DNA from: Devosia elaeis
Lineage (GTDB): Bacteria > Pseudomonadota > Alphaproteobacteria > Rhizobiales > Devosiaceae
Assembly (NCBI RefSeq): GCF_001650025.1
Contig: NZ_LVVY01000100.1
Coordinates: 1-48,682 of the forward strand
Length of the DNA: 48,682 bases
Direction of reading: 5' to 3'
The position numbers and the translations under genes are program-made. Below, one piece after another: positions 25,447 through 33,871 of the stretch. The notes beneath the pieces are model-generated. The model saw nothing but the letters and a program-made list of their open reading frames with translations, had not been told where the DNA came from and made no database searches. Position 1 is the first letter of the stretch, and each line of letters opens with the position of its first letter.

Positions 25447-25466
25447 ATGGGCCCCGCAGGGCCCAT
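25447..25466 (-). terminator. cspA terminator
   Basis: ATGGGCCC TGCG GGGCCCAT on the minus strand is an 8-bp perfect stem about 43 bases after the cspA stop, followed by TCTCGTTG. It is a plausible terminator with a weak T-tract. Confidence 0.6.
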
Positions 25467-25508
25467 CCAAAATTCCATCGATCGATGCGGCACCAGCGTG
25501 CCGGCCGC

Positions 25509-25724
25509 TTAGCTCAGCAGCGTCAGCTCGGTGGCCGAAACCTTGCCGTCGCGGCCGGTCTGCAGCTCAAAGCTGACCTTGTCGCCTTCATAAAGCCCCT
25601 GCAGGCCCGAGCGCTGCACCGCGGAAATATGGACAAACGCATCCTTCTCGCCGTTATCGGGAGAGATGAAGCCATAGCCCTTGGTGGTGTTGAAGAATTT
25701 CACGGTCCCGGTAATGGCGGCCAT
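25509..25724 (-). CDS. cspA: Cold-shock protein (CspA family)
   Basis: A 71-residue OB-fold RNA-binding protein. The RNP1 motif is KGYGFIS and RNP2 is DAFVHIS; GTVKFFNTTKGYGFISPD begins the domain. The tail QTGRDGKVSATELTLLS is typical for the single-domain alphaproteobacterial form. It binds single-stranded RNA and DNA and acts as an RNA chaperone. A good sigma-70 promoter about 150 bases upstream gives a long 5' leader of about 140 bases, as in many cold-shock genes. Whether it is cold-induced cannot be told from sequence, as such genomes carry several paralogues. Confidence 0.96.
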   Translation of the reverse strand: MAAITGTVKFFNTTKGYGFISPDNGEKDAFVHISAVQRSGLQGLYEGDKVSFELQTGRDGKVSATELTLLS

Positions 25725-25872
25725 GCTGAAAACCTCTTGGTCTGTTGTGCCGCAACGTGCGGCGGAAGGGTTATCCGGATGAACCGGACTTACGATTCAC
25801 GAGATCAGGAGGTAGCCTAGTTTCCGGCGAGCCGGTCGTTCAGATAGCGCAAGACAAGTGGCACGTAAGATT

Positions 25873-25901
25873 ATTATCTCTTGGCGTTTCGACTTTTTCA
25901 A
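25873..25901 (-). promoter_or_regulatory. cspA promoter
   Basis: TTGAAA and GATAAT with a 17-base spacer on the minus strand. The predicted start near 25866 leaves about 140 bases of untranslated leader before cspA. Confidence 0.65.
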
Positions 25902-25922
25902 GATCGATAACGAGACATGGAA

Positions 25923-25950
25923 ACACCCGGCTGGGGGGCCAACCGGGTGT
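25923..25950 (-). terminator. Terminator of glycine-zipper lipoprotein gene
   Basis: ACACCCGG / CCGGGTGT with a 12-base loop on the minus strand, followed by TTTCC. It lies 54 bases after the lipoprotein stop and just before the cspA promoter. Confidence 0.65.
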
Positions 25951-26003
25951 CTGGCGCCTGGGGGCGCTACGCCGCAGGGGGCGCTACGGCATGGGAGCCC
26001 GGC

Positions 26004-26279
26004 TTAGCCGCGCGGGCAGGTGTCGATATAACGGCTGCCATCCGGACGCTGGTAAACACAGCGGTCGCGGCTGGTGCCATGATAGCCCAGCAGCTCGCCG
26101 GCGGCCGCGCCGGCCACTGCGCCGACACCGGCGCCGACAGCCGTGCCGAGCAGGCTGCCACCGGTTGCGGCAGCGCCAATAACGCCGCCGCCAACGGCGC
26201 CAACGGTTGCACCCTGCTGGGTGGTGGTGCAGGCGGCAAGCGACAGAGCCGTCGCGGCGATGATCAGGATCTTATGCAT
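26004..26279 (-). CDS. Glycine-zipper lipoprotein
   Basis: A 91-residue outer-membrane-type lipoprotein starting MHKILIIAATALSLAACTTT. The lipobox LAAC gives a lipidated cysteine at residue 17. The middle is a glycine-zipper segment (GATVGAVGGGVIGAAATGGS, then GTAVGAGVGAVAGAAAGELLG) expected to form tightly packed membrane helices or an amyloid-like hairpin. The tail RDRCVYQRPDGSRYIDTCPRG has two cysteines likely to form a disulfide. GGAGGAACC precedes the ATG. Similar proteins are envelope-stress-related (OmpA/Rcs-like), but the role here is unknown. The frame is open upstream, and that extension is rejected because it places the signal peptide internally. Confidence 0.85.
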   Translation of the reverse strand: MHKILIIAATALSLAACTTTQQGATVGAVGGGVIGAAATGGSLLGTAVGAGVGAVAGAAAGELLGYHGTSRDRCVYQRPDGSRYIDTCPRG

Positions 26280-26346
26280 TGGGTTCCTCCAACAGGATGC
26301 TCGCAGGCAAGAATGCACGGTCTCGTGAAAAGGTTCCGGTGCATTT

Positions 26347-26706
26347 TTAATCTTTCTTGAATGAACGATCCGGCCGCAAGCCCCCAAGGGCGATACCGAG
26401 CCAGGCCAGGATCATGGCGCCACCGCCCAGAGGCGCAGCGCCGGGAAAAAGGCCATGCCCCGCCCATTCCCGCATCGCCAGGTCGGCGGCGAACAGAATG
26501 GTGCCCGCAGCCAGCGCGCAGCCGGCGAGCGTCAGGCTCCGCCAGCGGGTCTGCAACCCCAGGGCCAGAAGGGCCGGTCCATGCGACAGGAAAACGGCCG
26601 CAATCGCCGCCAGATTGCGCGATTCCGCCATATGCGACGCCGCCGCAGCAGCGGCCACACCCATTGCGCCGATCAGGCCGGCGGCGACCAGCACTATTCT
26701 CTGCAT
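26347..26706 (-). CDS. DUF423 family membrane protein
   Basis: A 119-residue inner-membrane protein with four hydrophobic segments. Its start MQRIVLVAAGLIGAMGVAAAAAASHMA, the LSHGPALLALGL block, and the ending GHGLFPGAAPLGGGAMILAWLGIAL fit the DUF423 (YgdD-like) family. The molecular function is not known. AAGG lies five bases before the chosen ATG. The frame extends upstream across the divergent MATE gene as an antisense shadow. It is divergent from the MATE exporter with about 70 bases between starts. Confidence 0.85.
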   Translation of the reverse strand: MQRIVLVAAGLIGAMGVAAAAAASHMAESRNLAAIAAVFLSHGPALLALGLQTRWRSLTLAGCALAAGTILFAADLAMREWAGHGLFPGAAPLGGGAMILAWLGIALGGLRPDRSFKKD

Positions 26707-26778
26707 GTCGACCTTCTTCCTCCCGCCGCTTCCCGACAGGGCCGCTTTCGAATAGAGCATGACCCCGCGAGTGTGAGA

Positions 26779-28209
26779 ATGACAATGAGTGACAAAGCCG
26801 CGCCGACCGAACCGACGCTCCTCGATCCGTCCGCCACGTCCGGCTGGCGCCAGGAACTGCGCGCCACCTTCGCGCTGGCCTGGCCGCTGGTCATTGCCCA
26901 GCTGGCGCAGAACGCATTGCATACCACCGACGTCATCCTGCTCGGCTGGCTCGGCCCCGCCTATCTTGCCGCCGGTACCCTGGGCACGACCTTCTTCATG
27001 CCGTTTCTCCTGTTCGGCGTCGGCGTCGTCGGCGCGGTGGCGCCGCTGGTCGCCCAGGCGCGGGGCGAGCGCAATATCAAGGCCATCCGGCGTATCGTCC
27101 GCCAGGGATTCTGGGTGGCCATCGTGCTGGCCACGCTGCTGTTGCCGCTCGTCCTCCAAATCCGGCCCATCTATCAAATGCTCGGCCAGGACCCGATGGC
27201 GACGGAAATGGCCGAGCAATTCGTCCAGATCGTCGCCTGGTCGCTGTTCCCGGCAATCGGCATCATCGCGCTGCGTTCCTTCCTTTCGGCCTTCGACGCG
27301 ACGCGGGCTATATTGGTCATCACCGTTCTGGGCGTGGTGGTGAACGCGCTCATCGCCTATGCGCTCATCTTCGGCAATTTCGGCCTGCCACGGCTGGAAC
27401 TACGCGGTGCCGGCATCGCCACGCTCACCACCAATATCGTCATGTTCGTTGTCATGCTCATCTATGTGGTGCGCCACCGACGCTTCCGGCGCTTCAATAT
27501 CCTGATGCGCTTCTGGAAGCCGGATTGGGGCTATTTCCGGTCCATCTTCGCCATCGGCACCCCGATAGCGCTGACCGTGCTCGCCGAGGTCGGCATGTTC
27601 ACCGCCGCGGCGCTGCTGATGGGGCGGATCGGCACCGACGAGGTCGCGGCCCATGCCATCGCCCTGCAATGCGCCTCCATGGCCTTCATGGTGCCGCTCG
27701 GCCTCGGCATCGCGGCCACCGTACGCGTCGGTGTCGCCTATGGCCGCCGCGACCGGGAAGGCATCCGCAAGGCCGGCTGGATGGCCTTCATGCTCGGCAC
27801 GGGCTTCATGCTGATTTCCTGTCTGGCTTTCCTGCTCTTCAGCCGGCCCATCGTGTCGATCTTTCTCGATCCCTCGGTGCCGGCCAATGCCAATGCAGTG
27901 AACCTGGCCGTGTCCTTCCTCGCCATTGCCGGTATTTTCCAACTGGTCGATGGCGCCCAGGTGACCGCCGCCCATGCCCTGCGGGGCCTGAGCGACACCA
28001 AGATTCCAATGGTCCTTGCCATATTGGGCTATTGGATGGTGGGCCTGCCGACCAGTTATGTCCTGGGCTTCGTCTTCGACTGGCGCGGCGTCGGCATCTG
28101 GACGGGCCTGGCGGTCGGCCTCACCTTCGTGTCCATCGTGCTGCTTGCCCGCTTCGCCCTGCGCGAACGCCTCGGACTGCTGGAGAAGATCGGCGTGGCG
28201 CGCGGCTAG
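26779..28209 (+). CDS. MATE family efflux transporter
   Basis: A 476-residue multidrug/metabolite exporter of the NorM-like branch. Twelve hydrophobic segments are visible in two halves. Typical blocks are LAWPLVIAQLAQNALHTTDVILLGWLGPAYLAAG, APLVAQARGE, and in the second half GTPIALTVLAEVGMFTAAALLMGRIGTDEVAAHAIALQCA and GVAYGRRDREG. It would extrude cationic compounds against a Na+ or H+ gradient. Two ATGs two codons apart (26779, 26785) can serve as start; neither has a strong ribosome binding site. It overlaps the convergent miaA gene by four bases at the 3' end. Confidence 0.93.
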   Translation: MTMSDKAAPTEPTLLDPSATSGWRQELRATFALAWPLVIAQLAQNALHTTDVILLGWLGPAYLAAGTLGTTFFMPFLLFGVGVVGAVAPLVAQARGERNIKAIRRIVRQGFWVAIVLATLLLPLVLQIRPIYQMLGQDPMATEMAEQFVQIVAWSLFPAIGIIALRSFLSAFDATRAILVITVLGVVVNALIAYALIFGNFGLPRLELRGAGIATLTTNIVMFVVMLIYVVRHRRFRRFNILMRFWKPDWGYFRSIFAIGTPIALTVLAEVGMFTAAALLMGRIGTDEVAAHAIALQCASMAFMVPLGLGIAATVRVGVAYGRRDREGIRKAGWMAFMLGTGFMLISCLAFLLFSRPIVSIFLDPSVPANANAVNLAVSFLAIAGIFQLVDGAQVTAAHALRGLSDTKIPMVLAILGYWMVGLPTSYVLGFVFDWRGVGIWTGLAVGLTFVSIVLLARFALRERLGLLEKIGVARG

Positions 28210-29099
28210 GACGCAGCCCCACCGGGATCGGACCGGGGCCAGTCCCCCATGCGGTTGCGGAACCATGTCCGCTGCCGCTTGGCATATTGGCGGGTGGCAA
28301 TGATGGCGCGCTCCATCGCCTCCGCGCGGCTGAGACGTCCGGCCAGCCAGCCGGAAATCTCCGGCACCCCGATCGCCTTCATGGCCGGCAGCGACGGATC
28401 GGGCCTCTGCGCCAGCAACGCTTCCACTTCTTCGACGGCCCCGGATTCGAACATGGCTTCGAACCGTTCCCCGATCCGGGTTCGCAACAGCTCGCGATCC
28501 GGCCACAGCAATAGGCGCTCGATTTCCCAACCGCCCAGCACGCCCGGCTGCTGGTCCTCCTGGAAGCTCGAAAGCGCCCTGCCCGTCGCCCGTTTGACCG
28601 CCAATGCCCGGATCACCCGCTGCGGGTCGGCCACTTTCAGCCGGCCGGCGGTTTCGGGATCTTCCGCCGATAGCAGCCTCATGCGTTCACTCTCGTCCAG
28701 CGCCTGAATCTCTTGTTGAACTTCAAGCACCACATGGTCCGGAATGCCGGGCACATCGGCGAATCCATTTATCAGCGCATCGAAATAGAGCCCTGTTCCG
28801 CCAACGAAAATCAGCGGCCGAGCCGGATCGCTGGTCGCCACGACGTCTTGCACCGCGCGAAGCCATTGCCCCGTCGAAAATCGCTGGGCCGCCGGCACCG
28901 ATCCATAAAGCACATGCTCGGCCCGACTCTCATCTTCGATGCTTGGCCGCGCCGTCACCACGCGCAACGTGTCGTAAAGCTGCATGGAATCGGCGTTGAC
29001 GATGATGCCATCCGAAGCAATGGCGCGCGTGATGGCCAGCGCCGACTTGCCGCTGGCAGTCGGACCCGCTATCAGCACAGCGCGTCTCTGGCCCGTCAA
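28206..29099 (-). CDS. miaA: tRNA dimethylallyltransferase
   Basis: A 297-residue enzyme that prenylates A37 of tRNAs reading U-starting codons. The P-loop GPTASGKSALA lies at about residues 12-22, followed by IIVNADSMQLYDTLRVVTARP, the HVLYGSVPAAQRFSTGQWL segment and IFVGGTGLYFDALINGFADVP. The C-terminal ATRQYAKRQRTWFRNR is also diagnostic. I chose the TTG at 29097-29099 because GGAGG lies six bases before it and the protein then starts TGQRRAVLIAGPT, the normal family start. The frame stays open far upstream, antisense to serB. serB is divergent, with starts only 27 bases apart. Confidence 0.94.
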   Translation of the reverse strand: MTGQRRAVLIAGPTASGKSALAITRAIASDGIIVNADSMQLYDTLRVVTARPSIEDESRAEHVLYGSVPAAQRFSTGQWLRAVQDVVATSDPARPLIFVGGTGLYFDALINGFADVPGIPDHVVLEVQQEIQALDESERMRLLSAEDPETAGRLKVADPQRVIRALAVKRATGRALSSFQEDQQPGVLGGWEIERLLLWPDRELLRTRIGERFEAMFESGAVEEVEALLAQRPDPSLPAMKAIGVPEISGWLAGRLSRAEAMERAIIATRQYAKRQRTWFRNRMGDWPRSDPGGAAS

Positions 29100-29126
29100 A
29101 TCCCGCCTCCGAAAGTTGCTGCCGCC

Positions 29127-29999
29127 ATGCCGGTCCTCTCTCTCATCGCCAATCCTGCCGACCCTGAACTCGACACGGCCCTCGCGGCCGCTGTGGTCGC
29201 AAAAACCGGCGGCGAACTCAACTGGCTCAATCACGGCGTCGCCTGCGACATCATCGAGCCGGCGGCGCCGGATGCCTTGGATAGCGCCAGGGATATCCTG
29301 GCCGGCAAGGCCGTGGATGCCAATGTCGTGCCGACCGAGGGTCGCCGCAAGCTGCTGCTGGTCGCCGACATGGATTCCACCATGATCGAGCAGGAATGCA
29401 TCGACGAACTGGCGGCCGCGCTCGATCTCAAGCCACAGGTCGCCGAAATCACCGACCGGGCCATGCGCGGCGAACTGGATTTCGCCCAGGCGCTGGATAC
29501 CCGTGTCGCGCTGCTCAAGGGCTTGGAACGCAAGGTGATCGAGGAGGTGCGGCGCGAGGCGATTACGCTGGCGCCCGGCGGCCGTGCCCTGGTCCAGACC
29601 ATGAAGGCTTACGGCGCCTATACGTCCCTGGTCTCGGGCGGCTTCACCCTCTTCGCCGATTATTTCGCCAAGCGCATCGGCTTCGACGAGGCCATCGCCA
29701 ATCTCCTGGAATTCGACGGCGACCGGCTGACCGGCACCGTGGCGAAACCCATTGTCGACAAGAGCACCAAGCGCGAGCGGCTCCTGGCCCTCGTCGATGA
29801 ACGCGGTCTGAGCACAAGCCAGACCCTGGCCGTCGGCGACGGCGCCAACGATCTCGACATGATCGGGGTCGCCGGGTTCGGCGTCGCGCTCCATGCCAAG
29901 CCGGCCGTGGCGGAAGCCGCCGGTATCCGCATCGACCATGGCGACCTCACCGCCCTGCTCTATCTGCAGGGTTACGAGGAACACGAATTCGTCCGCTGA
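29127..29999 (+). CDS. serB: Phosphoserine phosphatase
   Basis: A 290-residue HAD-family enzyme that performs the last step of serine synthesis. The HAD motif I is VADMDSTMIEQECIDELAA (nucleophile Asp in DMDST), motif II is SLVSGGFTLFADYFA, and motif IV is VGDGANDLDMIGVAGFGVALHAKP. The first about 80 residues form the N-terminal regulatory region of proteobacterial SerB. The start MPVLSLIANPADPEL follows GCTGCCGCC with no strong ribosome binding site. The promoter must lie within or across the miaA start region, because the two start codons are 27 bases apart. Confidence 0.95.
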   Translation: MPVLSLIANPADPELDTALAAAVVAKTGGELNWLNHGVACDIIEPAAPDALDSARDILAGKAVDANVVPTEGRRKLLLVADMDSTMIEQECIDELAAALDLKPQVAEITDRAMRGELDFAQALDTRVALLKGLERKVIEEVRREAITLAPGGRALVQTMKAYGAYTSLVSGGFTLFADYFAKRIGFDEAIANLLEFDGDRLTGTVAKPIVDKSTKRERLLALVDERGLSTSQTLAVGDGANDLDMIGVAGFGVALHAKPAVAEAAGIRIDHGDLTALLYLQGYEEHEFVR

Positions 30000-30072
30000 T
30001 CCGGCGACTGGACAAGTCCCATCCTTTCCCGCTTAGCTGGATGCGGGAGAGACGCGACGGGAGGAGCGTCAC

Positions 30073-30624
30073 GTGTCGATGACTTTGATCGAGGGCAGAA
30101 ACTGCGGCACCTGCACCGCATGCTGTTCCTTCGCGCCCATCCGCGTCGAAACGCTCCGGAAGCCCGCCAATACGCTCTGTGCCCATTGCGCGGAAGGCCA
30201 GGGCTGCACGGTCTATGAGGTTCGGCCCCAGGTCTGCCGCGGCTTCTATTGCGGCTGGTTCTTCCTGCCCGAACTGGGGCCAGCCTGGCATCCGGAGCGA
30301 AGCGGCGTCGTCATCCGTTCGGAATCCTTCGACAACGACACCATCACCATTCTGGTCCTGCGCTTCTCGGAATTCCTGGTCTCCGAGGACTTCGCCGGCC
30401 TGGTCGGCGCATGGATCGAGGCCGGCATTTCGGTGGAGTTCGAGCGGGTCGGTCCGGAAGGCCACCTGCCGGCCAAGATGCGGGTCAACGAATTGCTCGA
30501 AGCGGCCGTGGCCGCGCGCGACCTGCGGGAAATGCAGACGATTTTCGCCTGGTCGCTGGCCCATATCGACCAGTCACACACCTGGGAGCGCGACGAGACC
30601 GAATTCTACAGCGCGCTGGCCTAG
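30073..30624 (+). CDS. Cysteine-cluster (YkgJ-like) protein
   Basis: A 183-residue protein with a conserved cluster of cysteines: CGTCTACC near residue 11, then CAHCAEGQGCTVYEVRPQVCRGFYCGWF. This CxxCxxCC...CxxY..RPxxCR pattern is that of the YkgJ-type zinc/iron-binding family, whose biochemical role is uncertain. The C-terminal 100 residues have no cysteines and are family-unspecific. The GTG start has GGAGGAG six bases upstream; an ATG two codons later is possible. The stop overlaps the convergent small gene by four bases. Confidence 0.75.
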   Translation: MSMTLIEGRNCGTCTACCSFAPIRVETLRKPANTLCAHCAEGQGCTVYEVRPQVCRGFYCGWFFLPELGPAWHPERSGVVIRSESFDNDTITILVLRFSEFLVSEDFAGLVGAWIEAGISVEFERVGPEGHLPAKMRVNELLEAAVAARDLREMQTIFAWSLAHIDQSHTWERDETEFYSALA

Positions 30625-30860
30625 CCGTTCCATTTCATCCGCATGTAAACGCCGCCGCCTTCCAGTTCCTCCAGCATCTGCGCCAGCCGCTTCTGCTTGG
30701 TCTCTTCCCGCTGCGCCTTGTTGATCCAGAGCAGATAATCATTGCGCTGATAGGGCGGCCGCGCTTCGTATTGCGCTATCAACCCATGGGCTTCCAGAGC
30801 CTCAAGCACGAAGTCCGGCATGGTTTCGCGGGGACGAAGCGGGCGCAATTTCGGGCTCAT
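30621..30860 (-). CDS. YdeI/OmpD-associated (OmdA) family small protein
   Basis: A 79-residue protein: MSPKLRPLRPRETMPDFVLEAL, then RPPYQRNDYLLWINKAQREETKQKRLAQMLEELEGG. The YLLWINKAQREETKQKR block is the C-terminal signature of the OmdA/YdeI family. It is shorter than typical YdeI proteins (about 130-200 residues) because it lacks the N-terminal domain. The molecular role is not known; related proteins have been linked to bacteriocin and peptide resistance. It is convergent with the cysteine-cluster gene. Confidence 0.8.
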   Translation of the reverse strand: MSPKLRPLRPRETMPDFVLEALEAHGLIAQYEARPPYQRNDYLLWINKAQREETKQKRLAQMLEELEGGGVYMRMKWNG

Positions 30861-31009
30861 GACAATTCACTCCTGATACCGACACCAGACTGGCAGACGC
30901 CATTGACACCTGCTGACAGGGATCGCGCTGGTATTAGCATACCGCATTGGGGCTCGCGCGGCTCTGCGCTAGTCTGGCGCCGATCCAGATCAGTGCAAGT
31001 GAGCCCAGG

Positions 31010-31594
31010 ATGCCGAACGACAATATTGCCAAACTGATCCATGCCGCCGACCGCTATCTCGGCAAGAGCGAAGATGCGCTCACCAGCCAAGAACGCGCCA
31101 TTCTCGAACAGGCGATCGGCAAGCGCGCCCTTTCCCGCGATCCGGCGGCCGAGTTCGACGAAAAGCTCACCCTGGGCCAGCGTCTGGCCGATGGCGTGGC
31201 TGCCTTTGGCGGCTCGTGGAATTTCATTATCGGCTTCGCAATCGCCCTGGCATTGTGGACCGGCGCCAACCTGCTGCTCGCGGGCCGCGCCTTCGACCCC
31301 TATCCCTTCATCTTCCTCAACCTGATGCTCTCCATGCTCGCCGCCATCCAGGCGCCGGTCATCATGATGAGCCAGAACCGCCAGGCCGCCAAGGATCGGG
31401 AGGTCTCGGCCCATGACTACGAGGTCAACCTCAAGGCCGAAATAGAGATCATGGCCCTGCACGAAAAGCTCGATCGGTTGCGCGAAGAGGACATCCGCAC
31501 CCTCATCATCCAGCAGCAGGACCAGATCGAGCGGCTGACTCGGCTGGTGGAGAAGCATGTGGGGACAGGCGCAGGCAAAGGCGAATCGGCGTAA
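31010..31594 (+). CDS. DUF1003 membrane protein
   Basis: A 194-residue protein. Two membrane segments (SWNFIIGFAIALALWTGANL and FIFLNLMLSMLAAIQAPVIMM) are followed by SQNRQAAKDREVSAHDYEVNLKAEIEI and a C-terminal coiled coil (ALHEKLDRLREEDIRTLIIQQQ). This QNRQ...D..YEVNLKAE arrangement defines DUF1003. The function is unknown. The start MPNDNIAKLIHAADRYLG is taken at 31010. It ends nine bases before thyA, so a shared transcript is likely. The spacer upstream, 30861-31009, contains possible TTGACA/CTGACA hexamers but no convincing pair. Confidence 0.85.
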   Translation: MPNDNIAKLIHAADRYLGKSEDALTSQERAILEQAIGKRALSRDPAAEFDEKLTLGQRLADGVAAFGGSWNFIIGFAIALALWTGANLLLAGRAFDPYPFIFLNLMLSMLAAIQAPVIMMSQNRQAAKDREVSAHDYEVNLKAEIEIMALHEKLDRLREEDIRTLIIQQQDQIERLTRLVEKHVGTGAGKGESA

Positions 31595-31603
31595 TCTCCC
31601 CAC

Positions 31604-32398
31604 ATGCAGCCCTATCTCCAGCTTCTTTCCGATATTCTCGAAAACGGCGCCGACAAGTCGGACCGCACGGGAACCGGCACGCGGTCGATCTTCGGCTACC
31701 AGATGCGCTTCGATCTCTCGAAGGGCTTTCCGCTGGTCACCACCAAGCAATTGCATCGCAAGTCGATCATCTACGAATTGCTCTGGTTCATTCGCGGCGA
31801 AACCAATGTGCGCTGGCTGCAGGAACGCGGCGTCACGATCTGGGACGAATGGGCCGATGAGAACGGCGATCTCGGCCCGGTCTATGGCAGCCAGTGGCGG
31901 AGCTGGCCGGCACCGGATGGCCGCCATATCGACCAGCTCGCCAACGTCATCGAATCCATCCGCAATCGTCCCGACAGCCGCCGCCACATCGTCTCGGCGT
32001 GGAACCCGGCCGAGGTGGACAAGATGGCGCTGCCGCCCTGCCATTGCCTCTTCCAGTTCTATGTCGCCAACGGCAAACTGAGCTGCCAGCTCTATCAGCG
32101 CTCGGCCGACTCTTTCCTCGGCGTGCCGTTCAACATTGCGTCCTATGCGCTGCTGACGCATATGATCGCGCAGGTCACCGGGCTCGAGGTCGGCGATTTC
32201 GTCCATACGCTGGGCGATGCCCACCTCTACAGCAATCATTTCGAACAGGCCCGGCTGCAACTCAGCCGCGAGCCGCGTCCATTGCCCAAGCTGGTCATCA
32301 ACCCCGAGCGCAAGCGGATCGAGGATTTCGTTTTCGAGGATTTCACCTTCGAAGGCTATGATCCGCACCCGCGCATCCAGGCGCCGATCGCGGTATGA
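31604..32398 (+). CDS. thyA: Thymidylate synthase
   Basis: A 264-residue enzyme that methylates dUMP with methylene-THF to make d[42 protein letters not shown], the catalytic cysteine in [12 protein letters not shown], and [29 protein letters not shown] are all conserved. Length is standard. It starts nine bases after the DUF1003 gene and its stop overlaps the MazG-like start (TATGAG), so the nucleotide-cleaning enzyme is coupled to it. folA, which regenerates THF from the dihydrofolate made here, lies two kilobases downstream on the same strand. Confidence 0.97.
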   Translation: MQPYLQLLSDILENGADKSDRTGTGTRSIFGYQMRFDLSKGFPLVTTKQLHRKSIIYELLWFIRGETNVRWLQERGVTIWDEWADENGDLGPVYGSQWRSWPAPDGRHIDQLANVIESIRNRPDSRRHIVSAWNPAEVDKMALPPCHCLFQFYVANGKLSCQLYQRSADSFLGVPFNIASYALLTHMIAQVTGLEVGDFVHTLGDAHLYSNHFEQARLQLSREPRPLPKLVINPERKRIEDFVFEDFTFEGYDPHPRIQAPIAV

Positions 32399-32715
32399 GC
32401 CGGTCGCTGGGCGAACTCACGGCCCTGGTGGCGGAGGTGGCCGACACCTATGCCTCGCGCAATGCCATTGCCCGGGACGATGATTGGTATCTGCTCAAGG
32501 TCCAGGAGGAACTGGGCGAGCTGGTCGCCGAATATCTCAAGACCACGGCGCGGGGCCGCCACAAGGGCGCGGACGCAGTGGCGATCCGCCAGGCGCTCGA
32601 AGACGAAACCGCCGACGTCCTGGCCATGGTGCTGCTGTTCGCCCGGCACAACAGCATCGATCTCAATGCGGCGCTGGAGCGCAAATGGTTCCAATATCTG
32701 GGCCGCGCGCCATAA
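32395..32715 (+). CDS. MazG-like nucleotide pyrophosphohydrolase
   Basis: A 106-residue all-alpha NTP pyrophosphohydrolase. [22 protein letters not shown] and [24 protein letters not shown] give the EExxE...ExxD metal-binding pattern of the MazG/PRA-PH superfamily. It could hydrolyse dUTP-like or non-canonical nucleotides, or phosphoribosyl-ATP; the short single-domain form does not decide. The ATG overlaps the thyA stop. Coupling to thyA suggests a role in keeping the dNTP pool clean, which is inference from the position. Confidence 0.82.
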   Translation: MSRSLGELTALVAEVADTYASRNAIARDDDWYLLKVQEELGELVAEYLKTTARGRHKGADAVAIRQALEDETADVLAMVLLFARHNSIDLNAALERKWFQYLGRAP

Positions 32716-32776
32716 GGATTTCAGCTCGGGCCGGCCATGCCAAGCTGACCGCGAGCGAGATAATTGGGAGTTTGCC

Positions 32777-33781
32777 ATGAGAGCCGCCATATGCGCCGCC
32801 ATCCTGTTCGTCACGGCCCCCGCCCTGGCCAATGACACGGCCGCCGTGCTCACCACCGGCGGGCTGGAATTCGTCAGCCATGGCGAAATCGCCATGGAGA
32901 GCGAGGACCTCTACATCTCCAGCGACGAAATCCGCGTCACCTATGTTTTCCGCAATGACGGCGACGAAGACATCGACCTGCTCGTCGCTTTCCCCATGCC
33001 CGATATCGTGCCGGATCATTTCTCGCCGGTCGCCTTCCCGACGGGACCGTCCGACAATCTGTTCGAGTTTGAAACGACCTTCAATGGAACCCCGGTCGAT
33101 GCGACCCTGCACGAATATGCCTATGCCGCGGGCGTCGATCGCACCGACTTCCTGCGCGGGCTCGACCTGCCGCTGGTGCCCATAAGCAGTGAAGCGCTGA
33201 ATGCCGTGGATGAGCTGGACGACGACATGATCCGGCAATTGCTGCATATGGACCTGGCCATCCCCGACGAATTCGACGCCGGCGCAGGCTGGGAAACCCA
33301 TCACTGGCCCAATTGGACCTATCGCGCCACCTATACCTGGGAGGCCACCTTCCCGGCCGGCGAGCGGGTGACCGTCGAGCACCGCTACAAGCCCAGCGTC
33401 GGCGGCACGGTCGGCGTTTCCTTCCTGTCCGAGCCCTATGAGGATTACGACCCGGCCAGCGCGTACAGGCAGAAATATTGCACCGACGACACCTTCATCA
33501 ACGCCGTCCGCAAGACCCTGACCGATCCCGACGAGCCCTGGTCGGCCCCCTTCTCGGAAACCTGGATTTCCTACATCCTCACCACCGGCGGCAATTGGGC
33601 CGGCAACGGCATCGAGAAATTCCGCCTGGTCATCGACAAGGGCAGCGAGAAGAACCTGGTGTCCTTCTGCGGCGAGGGGGTGAAGAAGATCGGCCCGACC
33701 ACGTTCGAAATGGTCAAGGAGAACTACTGGCCCCAACAGGAACTGGAAATCCTGATCCTGCAAAGGCATGGGGACCAGTAG
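32777..33781 (+). CDS. Exported DUF4424-like protein
   Basis: A 334-residue protein with a signal peptide (MRAAICAAILFVTAPALAND, cleavage after ALA). The mature part begins TAAVLTTGGLEFVSHGEIAMESEDLYISSDEIRVTYVFRND, which resembles the DUF4424 family. The remainder is beta-rich with aromatic residues and two cysteines (KYCTDD, SFCGEG). The protein is periplasmic and probably monomeric; the role is unknown. GGGAG lies six bases before the ATG. It lies 61 bases after the MazG-like gene, and a repeat of about 70 bases follows the stop. Confidence 0.75.
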   Translation: MRAAICAAILFVTAPALANDTAAVLTTGGLEFVSHGEIAMESEDLYISSDEIRVTYVFRNDGDEDIDLLVAFPMPDIVPDHFSPVAFPTGPSDNLFEFETTFNGTPVDATLHEYAYAAGVDRTDFLRGLDLPLVPISSEALNAVDELDDDMIRQLLHMDLAIPDEFDAGAGWETHHWPNWTYRATYTWEATFPAGERVTVEHRYKPSVGGTVGVSFLSEPYEDYDPASAYRQKYCTDDTFINAVRKTLTDPDEPWSAPFSETWISYILTTGGNWAGNGIEKFRLVIDKGSEKNLVSFCGEGVKKIGPTTFEMVKENYWPQQELEILILQRHGDQ

Positions 33782-33804
33782 GTTTCGCCTCGCCAACCTT
33801 GGGG

Positions 33805-33870
33805 GCATGCCCGCGACAGCGGGAGCCCTGTCTGCTTAAAACGGAGGTCCCCGCCTCGCGGGGATGACAG
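33805..33870. repeat. Short palindromic repeat beside GNAT start
   Basis: GCATGCCCGCGACAGCGGGAG, then a spacer and GGTCCCCGCCTCGCGGGGATGACAG. Each half contains a small CCCGC...GCGGG hairpin. The right edge reaches the GTG start codon of the following acetyltransferase. Confidence 0.6.
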
Positions 33871-33871
33871 T

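Noticed and set aside
27400-28530. A 376-codon minus-strand frame opposite the MATE gene
   Set aside because: It is antisense to the MATE exporter and to the miaA end in another phase, with low-complexity Gly/His/Asp composition.
29100-29984. The upstream continuation of the miaA frame to 592 codons
   Set aside because: It lies antisense to serB; the TTG with a good ribosome binding site at 29099 gives the normal MiaA N-terminus.
30930-30970. TTGACA/CTGACA hexamers before the DUF1003 gene as a promoter
   Set aside because: The spacing to any -10-like hexamer is wrong or the hexamer is poor.
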